This document shows positions 55,807 through 64,000 of a DNA stretch of 64,000 nucleotides, piece by piece. Positions within the stretch are counted from its first letter, which is position 1, and every line of letters starts with the position of its first letter. Origin of the DNA: Aestuariibaculum suncheonense (GTDB taxonomy: Bacteria > Bacteroidota > Bacteroidia > Flavobacteriales > Flavobacteriaceae); assembly GCF_014596935.1 (NCBI RefSeq), contig NZ_JACVXC010000003.1:434001-498000 (forward strand). Reading direction: 5' to 3'. The notes under the pieces were generated by a model. That model did no database searches, was not told the origin of the DNA, and worked only from the letters and a program-made list of their open reading frames with translations. A program made the translations under genes and the position numbers.

Positions 55807-56763
55807 TTAAGATTTCAAAACAAACTCTAAAGCCCGTTTTTCGTTGTAATACACATTACGTTTATCAATGAAACCAACATGTCCTCCATTCTTTGGCATT
55901 TCTAAAAACAGATACGGATTTTGTTTGGCTTCTTTCACCGGGTAACATTCTGGAGAGAGGAACGAATCGTTTAATGCATTAATAATAAGTGTTCGGGTTG
56001 TGATATTTGGAAGAAACTGCAAACAACTACTTTTTTCATAATAATCGGAAGCATCCTCAAAACCATGAGCCTTGGCAGTGTACACATCATCAAAATCCCT
56101 TAATGTGTTGATGGTGCAGAATGCTTCAAACGACAAATCTTCTGGGTATTTAATCGCCTTACTTAGTAGTTTCTTCTTTAAGTGATTCAAAAATCGATTA
56201 GCGTAAGGTCGGTTTTTCGGTTTTAATAATTCTTTACAAGAACCATTTAAATCCGCCGGAACGGACACAGCTACTGCAGCTTTGACTTCAGCAGGCACTT
56301 CATTGCGTTCTCCTAAATACTTTAAAATGAGATTCGCTCCTAAACTGATACCGTATAAGTAAATTTCGGAGTAGATATTCATTTTTAAAATATGTTGAAT
56401 GATATCCTCGACATCTTCAGTCGCTCCGGAATGATAACTTCTGAACAATAAATTATCCTCTCCACTACAGCCTCTAAAATTTACACAAATGGCATCGGTA
56501 TGATTTTCATTGAATAACTTAGCGGTAGCCGTTAAATAAGGACGTTGTCCATTGCCTTCCAAACCGTGAAAACACAAAATTAATTTATCGGTTTTCTGTG
56601 AAGCATAACTCCAGTCTAAATCTAAAAAATCACCATCTCTTAACGTGATGCGCTCTCGTTGCTGCTCCAGTTTTACTGAACGAATCAATCCCGAATACAC
56701 GGTAGAAACGAATCCGTTTTTAAATACAAATGATGGTTTATAGGTACTGTATACTACTGGCAT
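55807..56763 (-). CDS. YheT-family alpha/beta hydrolase
   Basis: A 318-residue protein. LCFHGLEGNGQRPYL forms the oxyanion region, the nucleophile Ser lies in YGISLGANLILKYLG, an Asp is in NDSFLSPE, and the His is in NGGHVGF. This is the YheT/ABHD1-3 group; the natural substrate is not settled. It lies 2 bases after ade, third gene of the tilS-ade-yheT group. Confidence 0.9.
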   Translation of the reverse strand: MPVVYSTYKPSFVFKNGFVSTVYSGLIRSVKLEQQRERITLRDGDFLDLDWSYASQKTDKLILCFHGLEGNGQRPYLTATAKLFNENHTDAICVNFRGCSGEDNLLFRSYHSGATEDVEDIIQHILKMNIYSEIYLYGISLGANLILKYLGERNEVPAEVKAAVAVSVPADLNGSCKELLKPKNRPYANRFLNHLKKKLLSKAIKYPEDLSFEAFCTINTLRDFDDVYTAKAHGFEDASDYYEKSSCLQFLPNITTRTLIINALNDSFLSPECYPVKEAKQNPYLFLEMPKNGGHVGFIDKRNVYYNEKRALEFVLKS

Positions 56764-56765
56764 AA

Positions 56766-58391
56766 TTACTGAACTTCTAATGGTGTAAATTTAAAATGAG
56801 AGCCATCAAATAGCCCTTTATCACTTAATTTTAATGATGGAATGACTAATAATGCCATAAATGACAGGGTCATGTAAGGCGCCTGTAACGTGCTTCCTAA
56901 TTGTTTGGCCATGGCATCAAGTTTCGCATAAGCTTCCCCAACAGTTTTTCCGTCTTTATCACTTATAATCCCTGCTACCGGTAAAGGTAACAACTGTTCT
57001 TCACGTTCTGAAACGGCACAAATTCCACCTTTATTATCGATTAATAAATTAACAGCTTTACAAATGGCTTCATCTGAAACGCCTACTGCAATAATATTGT
57101 GAGAATCATGACCAACTGAAGATGCTATAGCTCCTTCCTTTAATCCGAAATTTTTAATAAAGGCTATGGCTGGTTTCTGATTTTGATAGCGGTTTACAAC
57201 CGTCATCTTTAATATATCTTTGTCGGTGTTAGAAACCAGATTACCTTTTTCAATTAAAGCTTCTTCAATGCGTTCGTTAGTCACTAACTGACCTTCTAAG
57301 GCTTCAATAACACGAATTTGCTTCGCTGAAGATTCGACTTTGAAATCTTCAACCGATTTTTTATCACAGTTGAAATTATTCAGATTTTCGAAAGCGAAAG
57401 GTTTAATTAAAGATTCTCCGTTATCGAAAACCAACTCACCGTTAATATAGGTTTGAAGTACTTTAAAGTCAACTAAATCTTCAACAATGATACAATCGGC
57501 CGCATCGCCAATATTTAACAAGCCAACCTCTAAATCGTAATGCTTCACCGGATTCACACACGCCATTTCCAACACCTTAAACACATCGACACCTTTAGCC
57601 ACGGCTCGCGCACAAAGCTTGTTTATATGATCGATGAGCAAATCGTCCGGATGTTTATCATCGCTACAAAACATCATATTCTCAAAATTTTCCGAAGCTA
57701 AATCTATGAGAGCTTCAAAATTTTTGGCTGCACTACCCTCACGTATTAATATTTTCATACCTTTTTGAAGTTTCTCTAAAGCCTCATCATAAGTAAAGCA
57801 TTCGTGGTCAGTGCTTATTCCGGCATTGATATATTTTGTAATGGCATCACCTCTAAGTCCAGGTGCATGGCCATCTATAGGCTTATTATAATGTTTCGCC
57901 CAAGTCAGTTTCTTCATCACCTCTTCATCATCAAATAAAACGCCGGGATAATTCATCATTTCTGCCAGATATTTAATATCCGGATTTTCAAGTAGGGTTT
58001 TTATATCATTGGAATTAATCACTGCTCCGGCAGATTCGAAGGTTGTTGCAGGCACGCAGGACGGCGCTCCGAAATTGAATTTAAACGGTACTTGCTTGCC
58101 ATTGTCTATCATAAATTCCACACCTGGAATTCCAAGGACATTGGCGATTTCATGCGGGTCGGAAACCGTTGCTACCGTACCATGAGTCACTGCCAGTCGA
58201 GCAAATTCACTAGGCACCAGCATAGAACTTTCAATATGAATGTGCCCATCGACAAAACCGGGAAGTATATAATGGCTCACATCATGCTCCTTTTCTTCAA
58301 CTGAGATTATTTTCCCTTCTGAAATAGTAATTTCGCCTTTAAAAATCCGTTGTTTTAATATGTCGACAATCTGCCCTCGTAATACAGTCAT
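56766..58391 (-). CDS. ade: adenine deaminase
   Basis: Converts adenine to hypoxanthine and ammonia in purine salvage. A 541-residue amidohydrolase with the metal-binding [12 protein letters not shown] near 47-58, DGHAPGLRG, and the C-terminal [13 protein letters not shown] typical of Ade proteins. Its ATG overlaps the tilS stop codon by one base (TAATG), indicating translational coupling. Confidence 0.95.
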   Translation of the reverse strand: MTVLRGQIVDILKQRIFKGEITISEGKIISVEEKEHDVSHYILPGFVDGHIHIESSMLVPSEFARLAVTHGTVATVSDPHEIANVLGIPGVEFMIDNGKQVPFKFNFGAPSCVPATTFESAGAVINSNDIKTLLENPDIKYLAEMMNYPGVLFDDEEVMKKLTWAKHYNKPIDGHAPGLRGDAITKYINAGISTDHECFTYDEALEKLQKGMKILIREGSAAKNFEALIDLASENFENMMFCSDDKHPDDLLIDHINKLCARAVAKGVDVFKVLEMACVNPVKHYDLEVGLLNIGDAADCIIVEDLVDFKVLQTYINGELVFDNGESLIKPFAFENLNNFNCDKKSVEDFKVESSAKQIRVIEALEGQLVTNERIEEALIEKGNLVSNTDKDILKMTVVNRYQNQKPAIAFIKNFGLKEGAIASSVGHDSHNIIAVGVSDEAICKAVNLLIDNKGGICAVSEREEQLLPLPVAGIISDKDGKTVGEAYAKLDAMAKQLGSTLQAPYMTLSFMALLVIPSLKLSDKGLFDGSHFKFTPLEVQ

Positions 58392-59716
58392 TATTGTATA
58401 AGTTCTATTTTTAAAATGTGCTTAGTCTTGTCAGTAACTTTAAATCGGTCGTCAGCACGTTTGCCAATCACCCAGACAATATTATCATCACTACAAAACA
58501 ACCAGGTATTTTCTTTATCTACTAACGAAAACTTCTCGTCTTTAAAAAATTTACTCAGCTTTTTCTTTTTACCTTTCATTCCTAGCGGAGAAAAGGCGTC
58601 GCCTTGTTTTTTTTGCCTGATGGTAAGCGGACTGTGAAGTAACCCTTTATCGATATAAATACAATGTTCATCATGTTCATGACTCACCATATCGACTTCG
58701 GAAAATTCTAAAAATCCACACGGAATTTTCAAGGTGCTATTAGTATCTAAAACGGTGATACTTTCCTCAACAGCCTCGTCATTATTAATGCTTGTTAGTA
58801 TTAAAACATCACGATCTTTAATTAATCGATGTGTTAATGAGGCCACATATTTTCCGGGCTGGGCCGTAAGCAGATTTAAAATATCATCCCACTGAGTGAA
58901 GCCGTACTCTTTGAAAACTTCATACAAATACGCTTTGGGTGCTTTCAACTTTTTAAAAGCTTCAACCTTATATTTTATGTCTTGATTTGTTACACTATCT
59001 ATGGTTTCTTTCCGAAAACTTTCTATAGCACCATCAACAATACAAGAAGTGTCGTTTAAATTACTCAGCGTATTCTGAAAACTCTGTAGCAAACTCGGGT
59101 TAATTTCCTTTAAAATAGGAATCACGTCGTGACGTAATTTATTTCGCAAATATTTAGTGGATTTATTACTACTATCATCTCGCCACCTAATCTGGTTTAC
59201 TTTGGCATAATCGGCAATCTGCTCGTTCGAAAACGGTAATAACGGACGCACAAAAATATCATTTACTTCCGGGATTCCGGTTAAACCTTCCAACCCTGTA
59301 CCGCGCGTGAAATTGATTAAAAAAGTTTCTAAGTTATCATCGGTATGATGAGCGGTTAGCACATAATCAAACTTTAACTGTTCAGATAATTCTGTGAACC
59401 AATTATAGCGGAGTTCACGTGCCGCCATTTGAATGGAACGCTTGTGTTCTTCGGCGTAACCTTCTGTATCAAAACTTTCTATAAACACCTCTAAATCTAA
59501 ATCTTCTGCCAGCTGTAACACAAAGTCCTCATCGGCATCACTATCTTTGCCGCGTAAATTAAAATTACAATGCGCCAGGGCTATGTTTAAGTCATATTTG
59601 TAACACAAATGCGTTAAAACAACACTATCAATGCCTCCGGAAATAGCAATGAGTAATCTACGATTCTTTAAGAACGATAAACGCGATTCTAAATGGTCTT
59701 GAAATTCTTTAAGCAT
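58391..59716 (-). CDS. tilS: tRNA(Ile)-lysidine synthase
   Basis: Modifies C34 of the tRNA-Ile(CAU) anticodon to lysidine, so that it reads AUA. The 441-residue length is standard. The N-terminal PP-loop ATPase motif [15 protein letters not shown] is at about 22-36. [22 protein letters not shown] follows, and TilS C-terminal domains are present. A TATATTTG -7 lies only five bases upstream, so the mRNA may have almost no leader. Confidence 0.96.
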   Translation of the reverse strand: MLKEFQDHLESRLSFLKNRRLLIAISGGIDSVVLTHLCYKYDLNIALAHCNFNLRGKDSDADEDFVLQLAEDLDLEVFIESFDTEGYAEEHKRSIQMAARELRYNWFTELSEQLKFDYVLTAHHTDDNLETFLINFTRGTGLEGLTGIPEVNDIFVRPLLPFSNEQIADYAKVNQIRWRDDSSNKSTKYLRNKLRHDVIPILKEINPSLLQSFQNTLSNLNDTSCIVDGAIESFRKETIDSVTNQDIKYKVEAFKKLKAPKAYLYEVFKEYGFTQWDDILNLLTAQPGKYVASLTHRLIKDRDVLILTSINNDEAVEESITVLDTNSTLKIPCGFLEFSEVDMVSHEHDEHCIYIDKGLLHSPLTIRQKKQGDAFSPLGMKGKKKKLSKFFKDEKFSLVDKENTWLFCSDDNIVWVIGKRADDRFKVTDKTKHILKIELIQ

Positions 59717-59720
59717 ACTT

Positions 59721-59728
59721 CAAATATA
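59721..59728 (-). promoter_or_regulatory. -7 element abutting the tilS start codon
   Basis: Minus-strand TATATTTG ends five bases before the tilS ATG. If transcription starts 5-7 bases downstream, as usual, the tilS mRNA would be leaderless or nearly so. No TTG -33 lies at a good distance. Confidence 0.35.
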
Positions 59729-59839
59729 CAATAATGCCTTTTGAAAATGATATCCTACAAGCATTTAAAATGCAATAAAATTTTAGTTTTAAATCGCGAA
59801 ATTTAGTATCTTTTATGGGTCATTTTAATACCTGAGAAT

Positions 59840-60532
59840 ATGAGTACAATTGATAAATTAAACGATAAAGCAACACAGGTTGCTTTTAACAAAAAGGTTC
59901 TTTCAGCTTCTCAACAACTACATCCTTATGTAAAACACAGACTTTATATTGCTGAATCTACAGGTATTATTCCCAGAAAAATGTATTCATCAAATGGAGT
60001 GGTAGACGATACTTTGGTGGCATTTTACGAAAAAGGCTATGATATAGATATTGACAGCTATTCCCTAAAACTTAGGCTATTTAAAATGGTGAATACCCAA
60101 TTGGATAATATTTATAACAAAGAAGCTTTTCACAAAAACACCATTAGCACACGCAACTTTTTAGAAGAAGAATTAGAAGCTTTAGAGGAAAAATACACGA
60201 TTGATGACGGGTTTGATTATGTGATGCAGGAAGATTTAAATGATATTTCTTATCAGCAAAACGGACATGGCAAACCTGTTTTTTTATATGATGACAATAA
60301 CCATTCCATATTAAATGCGTTCAACACCAAAGCCTCTAAACGCAATAATTCCGGTCAAGTCATTGGGAACATTTACAGCCGATTACCCATAAATGTATCA
60401 AACATTATCGATTTATATGTCTTCGGAAAATTGCCTGTAAAAGACATCGCTTCTATAAAACACATTGAAGAAAAACGCATCGAAAACATTATTAACTGGG
60501 TAAAAAAAGCCTTTGAAACCAATTTAGACTAG
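59840..60532 (+). CDS. hypothetical protein with possible sigma-region-4-like helix-turn-helix
   Basis: A 230-residue soluble protein, rich in Lys and Asp, with no signal or membrane segment. Residues about 185-225 (INVSNIIDLYVFGKLPVKD followed by IASIKHIEEKRIENIINWV) look like a sigma-factor region 4 or related helix-turn-helix. The rest is helical and acidic (EEELEALEEKYTID). I do not recognise a named family, and a sigma factor is only one reading. It is divergent from tilS and overlaps the convergent pabB-like stop by 4 bases. Confidence 0.78.
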   Translation: MSTIDKLNDKATQVAFNKKVLSASQQLHPYVKHRLYIAESTGIIPRKMYSSNGVVDDTLVAFYEKGYDIDIDSYSLKLRLFKMVNTQLDNIYNKEAFHKNTISTRNFLEEELEALEEKYTIDDGFDYVMQEDLNDISYQQNGHGKPVFLYDDNNHSILNAFNTKASKRNNSGQVIGNIYSRLPINVSNIIDLYVFGKLPVKDIASIKHIEEKRIENIINWVKKAFETNLD

Positions 60533-61821
60533 TCCTCTAAAACCTGACGCATGGCTTTGGCTTTCACTAAACATTCCTCGTATTCCTTTAGCGGGTCGCT
60601 TTTTGCGGTTATGGCCCCCCCTACTGAGTATGACACATAATTTTTGGTTTCGTTGTACAGAATACTTCGAATCACCACATTGAAATCGAAATCGCCCGTA
60701 GGAGAAAAATATCCCACAGCACCGGAATATAACCCACGTTTGGTTTCTTCCAAAGCTTCAATAATTTTCATAGCCGAAAACTTTGGTGCCCCAGTCATAC
60801 TTCCCATAGGAAAAGTGGTTTCAATAATATCTACCGGATGTGTTTCTGGTTTGACTTCCGAAGTCACCGTTGATATCATTTGATGTACCTGATCGAAAGT
60901 ATAAATTTTACACAACTCCTCGACCTCAACACTTCCCTTAATGGCTGTTTTCGATAAATCGTTACGCACCAAATCGACAATCATAATATTTTCGCTCCGC
61001 TCTTTTTCATTTTCAAACAGCTCCTTTTTCAGTTGTTCATCTTCAACTAAATCTAAAGCACGTTTCGCGGTCCCTTTAATCGGTTGAGAAATGACTTTAT
61101 TACCTTCCTTTTTGATGTAACGCTCCGGGGAAGCCGATAATAAGTATTTGTCATCACATTTTAAAAAGGTAGCAAAAGGCGGATTAGATATGCTATTCAG
61201 TTTATTGTAAATCTCTAAGGGCGGAATCTGTGTATCTTCAGCATAAAATTCCTGACAAAAATTGGCTTCATAAATATCGCCTCGATGAATATGCTCTAGC
61301 ATTGTGGTCACTTTTTCCTGATAAGCATCCTTATGAATACGCAACTTTATTCTTATAGGGTCACGATGGTGTTGATGTTCTGAAATATTTACCGCCTGAA
61401 TGGCATCAAAATCGGTTTCCATTTCATCATCCACCATATTTAAATACTGAACGTCAACCTGATCATCTTTTAAAAAAAACAGTCGCTTTGGTTGAAAAAA
61501 GTATAAATCCGGAAACCCTAAACCATCGAAATTATTAGACTCTAAAGGCTCAACGGCATTTTTTAAATCGTATGTAAAATACCCAAAAATCCAGTCTTTA
61601 GTTTGTGTTTGATAATCTTTTAATTGCTCGAAAGCCTGTGTATAATCGGTTTTAATACTGGTAAAGGCATCAACAGCCAAAACAGCATCGTATTGCCCGT
61701 ATTGTTGCTTGTAATTATTGGAATCTAACCAAACAACATCTTCAAATTGCTGACTCCACACCAACAATTTCTGCTTAAACATTTGAATATCTTCGATAAA
61801 CCGATTTTGTACTGCTCTCAA
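60529..61821 (-). CDS. pabB: aminodeoxychorismate synthase component I
   Basis: Makes 4-amino-4-deoxychorismate for folate synthesis. A 430-residue chorismate-binding enzyme with SASPERYI, QPIKGTAKRA, ENIMIVDLVRNDLS and PMGSMTGAPKFSAMKIIEALE. The Lys in PIKGT marks the PabB group, as opposed to Ala in anthranilate synthase TrpE. No glutaminase partner is adjacent. It has a candidate -7 TAACTTTG upstream. Confidence 0.93.
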   Translation of the reverse strand: MRAVQNRFIEDIQMFKQKLLVWSQQFEDVVWLDSNNYKQQYGQYDAVLAVDAFTSIKTDYTQAFEQLKDYQTQTKDWIFGYFTYDLKNAVEPLESNNFDGLGFPDLYFFQPKRLFFLKDDQVDVQYLNMVDDEMETDFDAIQAVNISEHQHHRDPIRIKLRIHKDAYQEKVTTMLEHIHRGDIYEANFCQEFYAEDTQIPPLEIYNKLNSISNPPFATFLKCDDKYLLSASPERYIKKEGNKVISQPIKGTAKRALDLVEDEQLKKELFENEKERSENIMIVDLVRNDLSKTAIKGSVEVEELCKIYTFDQVHQMISTVTSEVKPETHPVDIIETTFPMGSMTGAPKFSAMKIIEALEETKRGLYSGAVGYFSPTGDFDFNVVIRSILYNETKNYVSYSVGGAITAKSDPLKEYEECLVKAKAMRQVLED

Positions 61822-61838
61822 GTGAAAAAATTATGGCA

Positions 61839-61846
61839 CAAAGTTA
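61839..61846 (-). promoter_or_regulatory. candidate -7 element of pabB
   Basis: Minus-strand TAACTTTG matches TAnnTTTG, 18 bases upstream of the pabB ATG. A TTG lies 21 bases further upstream, slightly beyond the usual spacing. Confidence 0.4.
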
Positions 61847-61901
61847 GGCAGAATCCTTAAAAATTCACAAGTTTTGTATATTAGTTTAAAATACTCTATT
61901 C

Positions 61902-62792
61902 ATGTTTACATTAGAAAACGACCTGCTGAAAATTGGCGTTAAAAAAACCGGTGCCGAATTATGCGAAATTAGTGCTGTAAAAAATAAAACACAGTTTATG
62001 TGGGATGCCAACCCCGATGTCTGGGCTGGCTTTGCTCCAAACTTATTTCCAATCATAGGAGCTTTAAAAGACAACACCTACCTACTGAATAATAAAGCTT
62101 ATAATTTGCCGAAACACGGTTTTATTAGAGACAATGACAAAATAGAGCTTCATAAACAAACTCAGGACAGCTTAACCTTTAAACGTTCTTACGATGAAAC
62201 CTCTTTAAAAGTATATCCGTTTAAATTTGAGTTTTTCATTACCTATAAGCTTAAAGATTCAACTTTAGATGTCATCCATACGATTAAAAATTTAGATGAT
62301 AATACTATGTACTTTTCTTTAGGAGGACATCCGGCCTTTAAATGTCCGGTACACAATAATGAAACCTACACCGATTACAGTTTGATTTTTGAACATACCG
62401 AAAACTCAGAAACACATATGGTTAGTTTAACTGATGGATTGATTTTTAATGAAACAGCTCCGCTTTTCAATAATACAAATATCATCCGGCTAACTCATGA
62501 CTTATTCGATAAAGACGCCCTTATTTTTAAAGATTTAAAATCGAAGAAAGTCACTTTAAACAGCAAAAATTCTGGTGATATCCTTACGGTAAGCTATCAT
62601 GATTTTCCTTATTTAGGTATCTGGGCCAAACCAACCGGAGACTATGTTTGTATTGAACCCTGGTTAGGCATCGCCGATAGTGTAACCCATAATCAGGATT
62701 TCAAAACCAAAGAAGGTATTTTAACTTTAGAACCCGGTAAGACCTTTATGGCAACCTACAGTATAGAAATACATAAGACGCATTTAGTGTAA
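61902..62792 (+). CDS. aldose 1-epimerase family protein (LacX-like)
   Basis: A 296-residue galactose-mutarotase fold. NLFPIIGALKD and LPKHGFIRD carry one active-site His and SLGGHPAFKCP the second; SYHDFPYLGIWAKP and CIEPWLGIAD form the C-terminal part. The LacX-like subgroup acts on sugars whose identity is often unknown. It lies 43 bases before the helicase gene, in the same direction. Confidence 0.9.
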   Translation: MFTLENDLLKIGVKKTGAELCEISAVKNKTQFMWDANPDVWAGFAPNLFPIIGALKDNTYLLNNKAYNLPKHGFIRDNDKIELHKQTQDSLTFKRSYDETSLKVYPFKFEFFITYKLKDSTLDVIHTIKNLDDNTMYFSLGGHPAFKCPVHNNETYTDYSLIFEHTENSETHMVSLTDGLIFNETAPLFNNTNIIRLTHDLFDKDALIFKDLKSKKVTLNSKNSGDILTVSYHDFPYLGIWAKPTGDYVCIEPWLGIADSVTHNQDFKTKEGILTLEPGKTFMATYSIEIHKTHLV

Positions 62793-62835
62793 GTAGAATA
62801 ATAAGCGTAACTTTGCTCACTATAAATAGCACGTT

Positions 62836-64000
62836 TTGACTTTTAGAGATTTAAATTTAAATACCCCACTATACAACGCCTTAGACGATTTAGGCTTTAC
62901 TACACCAACCCCTATACAGGCCGAGGCTTTTAATACCGTAAGTTCAGGTAAAGATATTGTTGGTATCGCCCAAACCGGTACCGGTAAAACCTTTGCCTAC
63001 ATGTTACCGATTTTAAAGAATTTAAAATTCTCGAAACAAGACAATCCGCGTGTGCTTATTTTAGTGCCTACACGCGAGCTTGTAGTTCAGGTGGTTGACG
63101 AAATTGAAAAGCTAACCAAATACATCAACACCAGAGTACTTGGCGTTTATGGAGGCACCAACATCAACACACAAAAGATGGCCGTAGCCGAAGGCATAGA
63201 TATTTTAGTAGCCACGCCAGGACGTTTATACGATTTAGCCTTAAGTCGCGTGTTACAATTGAAATCGATTCAAAAGTTAGTGATTGACGAAGTCGATGTC
63301 ATGCTGGATTTAGGATTCAGACATCAGTTGATTAATATCTTTGACATACTTCCGGAAAAACGTCAGAACATCATGTTTTCGGCAACCATGACTGAAGATG
63401 TCGACGATCTCTTAAACGATTTCTTCACTATTCCGGAGCGTGTATCGATTGCCGTATCAGGAACACCTTTAGAAAACATCGAACAAACGCGTTACGATGT
63501 ACCTAACTTTTTCACGAAAGTGAATTTGCTAACACATATCCTTCGAGACCGAGAGACTTTTAATAAGGTGATTGTGTTCGTTGGAAACAAAAAAATGGCT
63601 GACCGCTTATTTGATGAATTAGATCTTCATTTTAAAGAAGAATTATGCGTGATTCACTCAAACAAAACGCAAAACTACCGTTTACGAAGCATCGAACAAT
63701 TTAGAAATGGAGACAATCGTATTTTAGTCGCCACCGATGTCATGGCGCGTGGTCTGGATATTGATAACGTAAGTCATGTTATTAATTTTGACACCCCAGA
63801 TTACCCAGAAAATTATATGCACCGTATTGGTAGAACCGGACGTGCAGAACGTAAAGGGGCTACAATATTATTCTCCACGGAAAAAGAACAGGAATGGCTA
63901 GGTAACATTGAACGCCTAATGAATATGGAGATTCCGGTGTTGGAATTCCCTGAAGTGGTAGAAGTATCTGATCAGCTTTTAGAAGAAGAACGCACAAAAG
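62836..64000 (+). CDS. DEAD-box RNA helicase with TTG start, cut by the window end
   Basis: The frame starts at a TTG (62836) giving MTFRDLNLNTPLYNAL. The in-frame TAG at 62827 leaves no other start before the helicase core, and the first in-frame ATG (63001) lies beyond Walker A. Motifs: Q motif TTPTPIQ, Walker A AQTGTGKT, PTRELV, TPGRLYD, motif II DEVD instead of DEAD, SAT, and HRIGRTGR. DEVD is common in Bacteroidota homologues. The C-terminal tail lies beyond the window, so the exact subgroup (RhlE, CshA or other) cannot be fixed. Confidence 0.92.
   Translation, partial: MTFRDLNLNTPLYNALDDLGFTTPTPIQAEAFNTVSSGKDIVGIAQTGTGKTFAYMLPILKNLKFSKQDNPRVLILVPTRELVVQVVDEIEKLTKYINTRVLGVYGGTNINTQKMAVAEGIDILVATPGRLYDLALSRVLQLKSIQKLVIDEVDVMLDLGFRHQLINIFDILPEKRQNIMFSATMTEDVDDLLNDFFTIPERVSIAVSGTPLENIEQTRYDVPNFFTKVNLLTHILRDRETFNKVIVFVGNKKMADRLFDELDLHFKEELCVIHSNKTQNYRLRSIEQFRNGDNRILVATDVMARGLDIDNVSHVINFDTPDYPENYMHRIGRTGRAERKGATILFSTEKEQEWLGNIERLMNMEIPVLEFPEVVEVSDQLLEEERTK

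Noticed and set aside
1-64000. tRNA, rRNA, CRISPR arrays, insertion sequences and phage genes
   Set aside because: None were seen by eye: no CCA-ended cloverleaf, no regular spacer-repeat series, no transposase or integrase motifs.

Overview
The window is AT-rich DNA from a member of the Bacteroidota, most probably a marine or free-living Flavobacteriaceae. The evidence is the promoter style (many TAnnTTTG -7 elements), dispersed lipoproteins, the bacillithiol-linked YtxJ protein, an alginate-export-type porin, and a rubredoxin-fused nitrate-assimilation protein next to a nitrate reductase carrying its own flavin module. I saw no rRNA, tRNA, CRISPR array or transposase.

Layout. 0-19 kb is mostly housekeeping: glyA, fumarylacetoacetase, two lipoproteins, a serine beta-lactamase-like hydrolase, an NmrA-like protein, a long RluA-type pseudouridine synthase, clpB, a tandem deoC pair whose first copy has lost key residues, 5-oxoprolinase pxpABC, and yifB/comM. 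19-25 kb is a nitrate uptake operon (nrtABCD-like plus an outer-membrane porin) followed by its probable regulator, an Fnr-like Crp-family protein. 25.8-32.4 kb is an eight-gene molybdenum cofactor operon with two fusion proteins (MobA-MoaD and MoaC-MoaB). 32.5-37.3 kb holds a truncated glycosyltransferase and a soluble phosphorelay (PAS kinase, HPt, LytTR regulator, CheY-like protein). 37.4-42.4 kb is a large assimilatory nitrate reductase with a rubredoxin-tailed partner. 42.7-48.9 kb is nirB-nirD-DUF4202 with a NarX/NarL-like two-component pair in the same operon. 49-55.7 kb is a second molybdoenzyme operon (FdhF/YdeP-like, MocA-like, XdhC, IorB, IorA). 55.8-64 kb returns to housekeeping: yheT, ade, tilS, pabB, an aldose epimerase, and a DEAD-box helicase cut by the window end.

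How it works together. Nitrate would cross the outer membrane through the porin and the inner membrane through NrtABCD. The NasA-like enzyme (bis-MGD cofactor from the moe/moa/mob operon) would reduce it to nitrite, and NirBD would reduce nitrite to ammonium. A shared 14-bp palindrome, A[A/C]GTAT-N2-ATAC[T/G]T, lies in the promoter regions of nrtA, the crp/moeA divergent pair, the nitrate reductase gene, nirB and the narL-like gene. This suggests one regulator, plausibly the Fnr-like protein encoded among them, ties the 19-49 kb region into a regulon. A separate direct repeat around TGTAGACGAATGG, with 21-bp periodicity, flanks the LytTR/CheY phosphorelay genes and looks like its DNA target.
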